NCBI GenBank assembly: GCA_900553825.1
Contig: USEV01000029.1
Location: forward strand, 1-7,894
DNA: 7,894 nucleotides
Direction: 5' to 3'
DNA from: an uncultured Eubacteriales bacterium
GTDB taxonomy: Bacteria > Bacillota > Clostridia > Christensenellales > CAG-917
Both the position numbers and the translations under genes were made by a program. The notes below the pieces were generated by a model, which saw only the letters and a program-made list of their open reading frames with translations, made no database searches and was not told the origin of the DNA. Shown one piece after another: positions 1 through 5,810 of the stretch (position 1 is the first letter of the stretch; each line of letters starts with the position of its first letter).

Positions 1-673
1 CCACTATCATGACGACCTTCCTCACGAAGTCGAAGTTCATGAAATACGAGCCGGGCGCCGCGTCGTGGTTGGACGCGATGAGCAGGAGCTTGTTGCCCTG
101 CTGTTCCCTGAAGGGCTTGTTCTCGCTGAACACATTGTAGGAGACCTTCCGCGGATAGAGCACTTTGAGCGCGCGTTCGTCGCCCAGAAACGCGAACGCC
201 GCCGCCGTCCCTCCCCCGATGAGGATGCCGAGGGATATGAGCACGAGCACAATCCCCGCCACTCTGTCGCCGAAGAACGACATGAAATAGAAAAACGCGG
301 CGAAGAAATATGCCACGGCTATGAGAGCGCAACAGTTTCTGCCCGCGTACGGCGGGGTGCGGAAGGCTTCCATGCGCGTGGTCGCATAGGGCGAGAGCTC
401 GTCGCGCAGCTTGCGCGCGCACGCGGTTTCCTCTTTGGTCGAGGTCAGCCCGTCGGCGTAATCGCAAAGGGATTTGATGACTTCGTCGCAGTAGTCGCAG
501 GCAATCTCGTCGTCGAACTCCTCCGCCGCTTCCGCTTTTTCGGAACGCGCGCGAGGGGTGCGGACATAGGCGAGAGTGTCGCTCTCCGGCAACTTTTCGC
601 CCGCGAAAGTCCCCTTTTCCGTCACGGGAGCGTCCGCCGTTTCAATGTCTGTGGTGGGCAGTTTTTCTGACAT
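1..673 (-). CDS. Membrane protein with M28 peptidase-like segments (partial, C-terminus off window)
   Basis: This reading frame stays open from the ATG at 671-673 to the left edge, giving 224 residues with the C-terminus missing. The N-terminus is acidic and hydrophilic. Residues about 60-110 (Asp/Glu-rich, then KLRDEL and MEAFRTPP) resemble the opening helix-turn of M28-family aminopeptidases. Two hydrophobic segments follow at about 113-134 and 138-163. Then comes a strand pattern with SYNVFSENKP and LLLIASNHDAAPGS (H203, D204), matching the family's 'NVIA...ahHD' region, where His and Asp are zinc-site residues. The remaining metal ligands would lie beyond the window, so catalytic competence cannot be judged. 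The soluble M28 fold appears interrupted by a two-helix membrane hairpin, which would anchor the domain at the membrane. The ribosome binding site AGGAGAG (678-684) overlaps the stop codon of the dehydrogenase gene upstream, and the gap is only 9 nt, so the two are probably co-transcribed. The family call is by pattern memory and could be wrong. The open frame and start are secure. Confidence 0.72.
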   Translation of the reverse strand, partial: MSEKLPTTDIETADAPVTEKGTFAGEKLPESDTLAYVRTPRARSEKAEAAEEFDDEIACDYCDEVIKSLCDYADGLTSTKEETACARKLRDELSPYATTRMEAFRTPPYAGRNCCALIAVAYFFAAFFYFMSFFGDRVAGIVLVLISLGILIGGGTAAAFAFLGDERALKVLYPRKVSYNVFSENKPFREQQGNKLLLIASNHDAAPGSYFMNFDFVRKVVMIV

Positions 674-682
674 AAATCTCTC

Positions 683-1396
683 CTAAAGCGTGAACCCGCC
701 GTCCACCGTGAGCACCTGACCGGTGATATATTCGCTTTCGAGCAGGAATTTCACCGCCCGCGCGATTTCCTCGGGTGCGGCGAGCCTGCCGAGGGGGATG
801 TCCGCCGTGACGGCGGCGAGCTCCTCGGGGGAATAGCACTTCATCATGTCCGTGTCCACCGCGCCCGGAGCGACGGCGTTGACGCGGATGTTGCTCGGCG
901 CCACTTCCTTGGCGAGGGCGCGGGTCATGCCGATGAGCGCCGCCTTGGAGGCGGAATACGCCACCTCGCAGCTTGCGCCCGTCACACCCCACATCGAGGA
1001 CACATTGACTATGCTGCCACGCTTTTTCGCTATCATGGCGGGCAGAAATTCACGAGTCACATTGAACGCGCCGTCGCAGTTGACGGCAAACACCCTGCGC
1101 CACTCCTCGTCCGTGGTATCCTGGAACAGCCCGCGCAGGGAAACGCCCGCGCAGTTGACCAGCATATCCACGCCGCCGAAACGCGCGCGCACCTGCTTTG
1201 CCGCTTCCGCAACGGAGCTCGGCGAGGCGACATCGCACTTCACCGCGAGGACGGAGCCGCCGCACTCCCCGCAAAGGGCGCGCGCCGCATCCTCCGAGGC
1301 GTTGAAAGTGAACGCGACATTCATTTCGCGCGCGAGAAGCCGCACGCACGCCGCGCCGATTCCTCTGCTTCCGCCCGTTACAAACGCCGTTGCCAT
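683..1396 (-). CDS. fabG: FabG-like short-chain dehydrogenase/reductase
   Basis: A 237-residue classical SDR, the usual length for 3-oxoacyl-ACP reductase, which reduces beta-ketoacyl-ACP with NADPH in fatty-acid synthesis. The Rossmann dinucleotide motif is TGGSRGIG (residues 7-14). NCAG (81-84) is the NNAG motif with Cys in the second position. The catalytic tetrad is visible as N106, S134, Y147 and K151 (YSASK), with the normal 13-residue Ser-Tyr spacing. VAPGAVDTDM follows near 175-184, and the protein ends in the typical ITGQVLTVDGGFTL pattern. I chose ATG 1394-1396 because AGGTGA (1404-1409) lies 7 nt upstream. A GTG at 1400-1402 would add only two residues. It is not next to acp, fabD or fabF genes, so it may be a paralogue reducing another keto or hydroxy substrate. 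SDR membership is near certain, and the exact substrate is not. It lies 9 nt upstream of the membrane protein gene. No clear promoter is visible between it and the terminator to its right. Confidence 0.9.
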   Translation of the reverse strand: MATAFVTGGSRGIGAACVRLLAREMNVAFTFNASEDAARALCGECGGSVLAVKCDVASPSSVAEAAKQVRARFGGVDMLVNCAGVSLRGLFQDTTDEEWRRVFAVNCDGAFNVTREFLPAMIAKKRGSIVNVSSMWGVTGASCEVAYSASKAALIGMTRALAKEVAPSNIRVNAVAPGAVDTDMMKCYSPEELAAVTADIPLGRLAAPEEIARAVKFLLESEYITGQVLTVDGGFTL

Positions 1397-1408
1397 GTCC
1401 ACCTCACC

Positions 1409-1423
1409 TGCGGCACAGCCGCA
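1409..1423 (-). other. Small hairpin next to the fabG ribosome binding site
   Basis: On the minus strand TGCGGC-TGT-GCCGCA forms a 6-bp stem with a 3-nt loop. Its 3' arm touches the AGGTGA ribosome binding site of the SDR gene at 1404-1409. It follows the TTTT of another short run (minus strand, 1424-1427) and comes 15 nt after the preceding terminator hairpin. It could affect translation initiation or be chance in GC-rich DNA. Confidence 0.3.
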
Positions 1424-1437
1424 AAACCGTAGTTATG

Positions 1438-1461
1438 AAAAGGGCGGCGGCGCCGCCCTTT
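1438..1461 (-). terminator. Rho-independent terminator after the lipoprotein gene
   Basis: Left arm 1439-1448 and right arm 1452-1461 are perfect 10-bp complements (AAAGGGCGGC / GCCGCCCTTT) around a 3-nt loop. On the minus strand the stem ends in CCCTTTT, a short U-tract. It begins only 3 nt after the lipoprotein stop codon (TAA, 1465-1467), which is the expected place for a terminator of that gene. The U-tract is short, so some read-through into the SDR gene is possible. This may be how that gene is expressed, since I see no promoter of its own. Confidence 0.8.
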
Positions 1462-1464
1462 CGG

Positions 1465-2925
1465 TTATTCCTCTTCCTTTTCGGCCTCTTCCTTTGCGTC
1501 GAGGTCCGCCTGCGTCATCTTGCCGAGCAGGACGGGTTCCGCCGCATCCTCGTCGTCGGCGGGGAGCGAAACATAGTTGAGATATTCGTAGTCCGCGGTG
1601 TTGAAGAAGAACACCTTGCCGCCCACGAATTCGCGCTCGAGCCAGTCCGTCCTGACTCCCTCCGCGACGATGACTTCCTCGTTGCGGTTGCCCGTGGTGT
1701 CGATGCGGTAAAGCACATTGCTTGCCGAATAGTAGACATAGTTGCCCACCACCGCTTCGACGGTGACTTCGCTTCTTGCGATGACGCGGTTCGCCTCGGT
1801 GTAGACATCGCCGCTTGCCGCCGCGTCCGTCGCGCTCACGCGATAGACCGCGTCACCCTTGGTCGCGAGCATACCCTCTTCGTAGCCGAGAGGATAGAAG
1901 GATGTGGGTGCGGTGGCGACGAGCTTTTTCTCGTTGTCGGCAGAAAAGCCGTTTGTGATGTCGAAAGTGTTGATGTAAAGTCCCGTTGAGGTTTCGGAGC
2001 TGCTTTCGTAGTTGTACACCGACTTGGTGTAGTAAAGCGTCGCGCGCTGGTCGGAATCGATGGTGATGTCGGAGAGCGAGTAGGTGAACTGCGCGTCCAC
2101 GCCCGCGTCCTCCGCCGCCGTTGCGAGCACTCTGGCGTCGGTGCCGTCGTAGCGCACTGCGCACAGCTCGTTGTAGTGCTTGTAGCTGTCGTCACCGGTC
2201 AGCGAACGGGTGTAGAACACATAGTCGCTCACGCTCGCGCCCGCGCCGGGAGTCCATTCCGCATCGTAGCCCCAGACGACGCTCGTCGCGTTCTCGATGA
2301 GCACGCCGCCCTTTGCGCCCTTGCCGTTGTCCACGCTCTTGTCCGTGCTCATGCCCGTGAAATCGAAATAGCGCACGGTGATGGAGGACGAGGAGGACCC
2401 GTCGTAGTAAAGGATTCTCGTCGGGGTGAACAGATAGTTGTAGCTGCGGCTCGTCACGGTGCCGATCTTCTGGGTGACCGCACCGTCGGTGCGCGTCCTC
2501 ATGAAGTCGGTGTATGTCGTGGAAGCGGTGCCCGTCTTGTCCTCTTCGGTGTTGGGGGTGGCGTAGTAAATCCAGTCCCCGTAGACGGCAAATCCGCCCG
2601 CCGCGTAGGTGTTATAGATGCTGAGCGGCACGACGATCTGCGCGTTGTCGACATCGTAGGTGCCGTCCTCGTTGATCTTTGCGCGCATGATTGCCTGCTT
2701 GTATGCCGCGCCCCACTCGTTGGATGTCACCGAGCCGACATAGCCGTTGATGAAGTAGGCGTAGTCGCCCTGCTCGACATAGTATCCGCCATTGGACACG
2801 ACTGCCGCGTCGCTGTCGCCCATGCCGATGCTGTTCTGCTTGTAGATGTCGCATGCCGCGAGCGCGACCGCCGCGACGACGAGCACCGCCACGAGTGCAA
2901 TCAATACAGTTACTCTTTTTTTCAT
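1465..2925 (-). CDS. Secreted lipoprotein with repeated beta-strand (propeller-like) pattern
   Basis: A 486-residue protein with a textbook lipoprotein signal: MKKR, a hydrophobic stretch (residues 5-24) and a lipobox LAAC with the modified cysteine at C25. It should be exported and lipid-anchored outside the cytoplasmic membrane. The mature part has recurring short strands rich in Tyr, Trp and Gly, for example GDYAYFING, GDWIYYATP, SDYVFYTRS, LCAVRYDGTDARVLA, NYVYYSASN and NVLYRIDTTGN. Each is followed by turns and 'RTDG/YDGT'-type segments. This pattern resembles DUF5050/TolB-like beta-propeller lipoproteins of Clostridia, recalled rather than searched. The last ~30 residues are strongly acidic and charged (DDEDAAEP..., ending EEAEKEEE). 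No catalytic motif is visible and the ligand is unknown. The ribosome binding site AAGGAG (2932-2937) lies 6 nt from the ATG. The gene has its own probable promoter and a terminator, so it is likely monocistronic. Confidence 0.88.
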   Translation of the reverse strand: MKKRVTVLIALVAVLVVAAVALAACDIYKQNSIGMGDSDAAVVSNGGYYVEQGDYAYFINGYVGSVTSNEWGAAYKQAIMRAKINEDGTYDVDNAQIVVPLSIYNTYAAGGFAVYGDWIYYATPNTEEDKTGTASTTYTDFMRTRTDGAVTQKIGTVTSRSYNYLFTPTRILYYDGSSSSSITVRYFDFTGMSTDKSVDNGKGAKGGVLIENATSVVWGYDAEWTPGAGASVSDYVFYTRSLTGDDSYKHYNELCAVRYDGTDARVLATAAEDAGVDAQFTYSLSDITIDSDQRATLYYTKSVYNYESSSETSTGLYINTFDITNGFSADNEKKLVATAPTSFYPLGYEEGMLATKGDAVYRVSATDAAASGDVYTEANRVIARSEVTVEAVVGNYVYYSASNVLYRIDTTGNRNEEVIVAEGVRTDWLEREFVGGKVFFFNTADYEYLNYVSLPADDEDAAEPVLLGKMTQADLDAKEEAEKEEE

Positions 2926-2965
2926 ACCGTTCTCCTTGGGAGAGTAATCCCCGCGAGGGGAGATT

Positions 2966-2993
2966 TTTATAAGCCGTTTCGGAGGATTCGCAA
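2966..2993 (-). promoter_or_regulatory. Probable sigma70 promoter of the lipoprotein gene
   Basis: On the minus strand, TTGCGA (-35, 2988-2993) and TATAAA (-10, 2966-2971) are separated by 16 nt. The -10 sits about 40 nt before the lipoprotein ATG. The predicted start site is near 2959, giving a leader of about 34 nt with the AAGGAG ribosome binding site. The -35 lies inside the inverted repeat at 2981-3015. Confidence 0.5.
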
Positions 2994-3015
2994 ACGGTCG
3001 ACCGCCGCATCCTCC
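2981..3015. repeat. Inverted repeat between aspS and the lipoprotein gene
   Basis: Outer arms GGAGGAT (2981-2987) and ATCCTCC (3009-3015) are perfect 7-bp complements enclosing 21 nt. Those 21 nt contain the perfect 10-bp palindrome CGGTCGACCG (2995-3004). There is no T-run on either side, so it is a poor intrinsic terminator for aspS. The left part overlaps the spacer and -35 of the putative lipoprotein promoter, which would suit a repressor operator. It may instead be an aspS 3'-end hairpin. The function is unproven. Confidence 0.5.
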
Positions 3016-3030
3016 GCCTTAACTTCGCTT

Positions 3031-4782
3031 TCAGTTGCCCTTCTGCTCTTCGGGGAGGTCGAGCTTGATGTGCACATCCGCAAGCTGTCTTGCGGTGACA
3101 TCGGAGGGCGCGTTCATGAGGATGTCGCGGGCGTTGCGGTCCATGGGGAACGCGATGACCTCGCGGATGTTGGGCTCGCCGGCAAGCAGCATGACGATTC
3201 TGTCCACGCCGGGAGCGATGCCCGCGTGCGGGGGCGCGCCGAACTTGAACGCGTTGTACAGCGCCGAGAACTTCTTTTCGATGACATCCTTGCCGTACCC
3301 CGCGATTTCAAACGCGCGTTCCATGATTGAGGGCTCGTGGTTTCTGACCGCGCCGGAGCTGAGCTCCACGCCGTTGACCACGCTGTCGTACTGATATGCC
3401 AGCACATCGAGCGGGTCCTTGGTGTTGAGCGCTTCAAGACCGCCCTGCGGCATACTGAACGGATTGTGGCAGAAGGTGAGGTTGCCCTCCTCGTCGTACT
3501 CGTACATCGGGAAGTCCACAATCCAGCAGAACCTGAACGCGTTTTTCTCGATGAGGTCGCACTCCGTGCCGAGCTCGGTGCGCATGCAACCCGCCTGTTT
3601 CTCGGCGTCCTTGCTCTCCGCAACCACTCCCACGAGGCTCCCCGCCGAAAGCGACAGCCTCTCGGTGAGAGCGGCGAGCCTTTCGGTGACGAACTTCGCG
3701 ATTCCGCCCGTCGCCTCGCCCTTTTCGTCCAGCCTGAACCAGTACATCGCCTCCGCGCCGTTTGCCTTGACGCGTTCCGCGACGGCGTCGATCTGTTTGC
3801 GCGTGAGCTTGCAATCGGGCACCGCCACTGCCTTGATTTTCTTGCCCTCGGTGAAGAAGGGAGCGGCACCCGCGAGGATGTCGGTGACATCCTTTATTAT
3901 GAGCGGGTTGCGCAGGTCGGGCTTGTCCGTGCCGTAGTCGCGCATGGCGTCGGTGTACTTTATCCTGCGGTACGGCCCCTTGTCAACCTTTGCGTCGCTG
4001 AACTCGGAGAAGACGCCGGTGAGCACCTCTTCCATGACCGCGAACACATCCTCCTGCGTGGCAAAGCACATCTCGGTGTCGAGCTGATAGAACTCGCCGG
4101 GGCTTCTGTCCGCGCGGGCGTCCTCGTCGCGGAAGCAGGGGGCAATCTGGAAATATCTGTCAAAGCCCGACGCCATGAGCAGCTGTTTGTACTGCTGGGG
4201 TGCCTGGGGCAATGCGTAGAATTTGCCGGGATGCAGACGCGAAGGCACGATGAAATCCCTCGCACCCTCGGGCGACGAGCTCGTGAGGATGGGGGTGGTG
4301 ATTTCCAGAAATCCCATGTCCGTCATCTTGCGGCGCAGCCAGCTCACGACCTTTGCGCGGAAAACGATCTTTTCCTTGACCTCGGGGTTTCTGAGGTCGA
4401 GGAAGCGGTAGCGCAGGCGGGTGTCCTCCCTGGACTGGGTGGAAGTTGCCACCTCGAACGGGAGCTGTTCGTAGCACCTGCCCAGAATTTCCACGCTCTC
4501 GGGCTGGATTTCGATCATGCCGGTGGGCATATCGGGGTTGGGAGAGCTGCGCAGGATGACCGTGCCCGTCACGCTCACCGTGGACTCCCTGGGAATGGAG
4601 CGCACGAGCGCTTTCATCTCCTCGGTCGACGCGACCGCCTGCGTGCTGCCGTAGTAGTCGCGCAAGACGAAAAACACCACCGCACCGAGGTCTCTCGTGC
4701 CCGAAAGCCATCCGGAAAGCCTGACCTTTTCACCTACATTCTTTTCGCGGAGTTCACCGCAGGTGTGTGTCCTGAGTTCCAT
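3031..4782 (-). CDS. aspS: Aspartate-tRNA ligase (AspRS)
   Basis: A 583-residue class IIb synthetase that attaches aspartate to tRNA-Asp in the cytoplasm, close to the ~590 residues usual for bacterial AspRS. Domains in order: OB-fold anticodon-binding domain (about 1-105), catalytic core, bacterial GAD insertion (about 300-415), then the rest of the core. The flipping loop is SPEGARDFIVPSR (170-182). Motif 2 includes CFRDEDARADRSPGEF (216-231) and motif 3 is PGVDRIVML (524-532). The forms LPQAPQQYKQLLM, RSPGEFYQLD, LSSGAVRNH and AFEIAGY are those I associate with the alphaproteobacterial-type subgroup rather than the E. coli type (RQPEFTQID). The OB-fold segment GWLSGTRD lacks two of the three arginines of the common GW..RRRD. 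I chose ATG 4780-4782 because AGGAGA lies just upstream and overlaps the asnA stop. The longer in-frame reading to 4896 has no family support. It is the third gene of the asnS-asnA-aspS operon. Confidence 0.97.
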   Translation of the reverse strand: MELRTHTCGELREKNVGEKVRLSGWLSGTRDLGAVVFFVLRDYYGSTQAVASTEEMKALVRSIPRESTVSVTGTVILRSSPNPDMPTGMIEIQPESVEILGRCYEQLPFEVATSTQSREDTRLRYRFLDLRNPEVKEKIVFRAKVVSWLRRKMTDMGFLEITTPILTSSSPEGARDFIVPSRLHPGKFYALPQAPQQYKQLLMASGFDRYFQIAPCFRDEDARADRSPGEFYQLDTEMCFATQEDVFAVMEEVLTGVFSEFSDAKVDKGPYRRIKYTDAMRDYGTDKPDLRNPLIIKDVTDILAGAAPFFTEGKKIKAVAVPDCKLTRKQIDAVAERVKANGAEAMYWFRLDEKGEATGGIAKFVTERLAALTERLSLSAGSLVGVVAESKDAEKQAGCMRTELGTECDLIEKNAFRFCWIVDFPMYEYDEEGNLTFCHNPFSMPQGGLEALNTKDPLDVLAYQYDSVVNGVELSSGAVRNHEPSIMERAFEIAGYGKDVIEKKFSALYNAFKFGAPPHAGIAPGVDRIVMLLAGEPNIREVIAFPMDRNARDILMNAPSDVTARQLADVHIKLDLPEEQKGN

Positions 4783-4790
4783 TTTTTCTC

Positions 4791-5801
4791 CTATAGCAGA
4801 TGAATTCCCGCCGCCGCGCAGCGTTTTCTCATTTCTTCGGGCCAGAGGCTGACCTGAACTTCGCCAATGTGTGCCTTTTGCAGGAGCAGCATGCAAAGCC
4901 TCGACTGCCCTATCCCGCCGCCGATGGTGAGCGGGAGCTCATCCGCCACGATCTGACGGTGATAGTCGAACGCAAGACGCGCCGTCGCGCCCGCGATTTC
5001 CAGCTGGCTTTTGAGGCTGTCCCCGTCGACGCGGATGCCCATGGACGAGATTTCCAGGCTCTCGCCCAGGATTTCGTCGTAAAAGAGTATGTCGCCGTTA
5101 AGCGCCCAGTCGTCGTAGTCGGGCGCCCTGCCGTCGTGGGGCTTGCCGTCCTTGAGCGCACGCCCGATGCCCATGAGGAACACCGTGCCGAACTCCTTTG
5201 TCACGGCAGTCTCCCTGGCGTGTGCGTCGAGGTCGGGGTAACGCTCAGCGAGCTCCTCCGTCGTGATGAAGGTCACATCGCGCTTGAGGTCGAGGTCGAT
5301 GACGGGGAACGCCTTTTTCGTCTCGGCGAGCGTGTCCGCTATCGCGCCCACGATCCTCGACACCACCATCTTCAGAAATTCGACGGTGCGTTGTTCGCGG
5401 GAGATCACCATCTCCCAGTCCCACTGGTCGACATAGATGGAGTGCACATTGTCGCACTTGTCGTCGCGGCGGATTGCGTTCATGTCCGTATAAATGCCCT
5501 CGCCGCACCTGAAACCGTAGCGCGCGAGCGCTATCCTCTTCCACTTGGCAAGCGAATGCACGATTTCCGCCTCTTTGCCGTCCTGCTCCAGCACATCGAA
5601 ACGCACCGCGCGCTCGACGCCGTTGAGGTCGTCGTTCACGCCGGAGCGGCTCTCCACGAAAAGCGGAGCGGACACTCTTTCGAAGCCGAAGTACCTGACA
5701 AAGTTGCGCTGAAACGCGTCTTTGACGAACTTGATTGCCTTTTCTGTTTCGCGGACGCTCATCCTGGATTGGTAGCCCGCGGGAATGACCAGGTTGTACA
5801 T
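4791..5801 (-). CDS. asnA: Aspartate-ammonia ligase (asparagine synthetase A)
   Basis: A 336-residue cytoplasmic enzyme making asparagine from aspartate, ammonia and ATP. The E. coli enzyme is 330 residues. AsnA has a class II aminoacyl-tRNA-synthetase-like catalytic fold. Family signatures run the full length: YQSRMS near the N-terminus, VHSLAKWKR (81-89), GEGIYTDMNA (100-109), the invariant YVDQWDWE (123-130), RYPDLDA, RAPDYDDWALNGDI (225-238), ISSMGIRVD (251-259) and TIGGGIGQSR (292-301). No key segment is missing. The start ATG 5799-5801 follows GGAGAAG, directly next to the asnS stop codon (gap 9 nt). The stop TAG (4791-4793) overlaps the ribosome binding site of aspS. Position between asnS and aspS places asparagine supply and both charging enzymes in one transcript. 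It uses ammonia, not glutamine, unlike AsnB. Confidence 0.98.
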   Translation of the reverse strand: MYNLVIPAGYQSRMSVRETEKAIKFVKDAFQRNFVRYFGFERVSAPLFVESRSGVNDDLNGVERAVRFDVLEQDGKEAEIVHSLAKWKRIALARYGFRCGEGIYTDMNAIRRDDKCDNVHSIYVDQWDWEMVISREQRTVEFLKMVVSRIVGAIADTLAETKKAFPVIDLDLKRDVTFITTEELAERYPDLDAHARETAVTKEFGTVFLMGIGRALKDGKPHDGRAPDYDDWALNGDILFYDEILGESLEISSMGIRVDGDSLKSQLEIAGATARLAFDYHRQIVADELPLTIGGGIGQSRLCMLLLQKAHIGEVQVSLWPEEMRKRCAAAGIHLL

Positions 5802-5810
5802 ATCTTCTCC

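Noticed and set aside
1439..1461. GGC-rich stretch as a possible simple repeat expansion
   Set aside because: It is fully explained as the stem and loop of the terminator, three bases after the lipoprotein stop codon.
3337..4803. A 488-codon open frame on the + strand antisense to aspS
   Set aside because: It lies almost wholly within the aspS gene and has the same low-complexity Arg/Val/His composition. aspS matches its family end to end.
4783..4896. N-terminal extension of AspRS to an upstream start at 4896
   Set aside because: The extra residues have no family match and would overlap the asnA coding region. The ATG at 4780-4782 has a good ribosome binding site and gives the conserved MELRTHTCGEL start.
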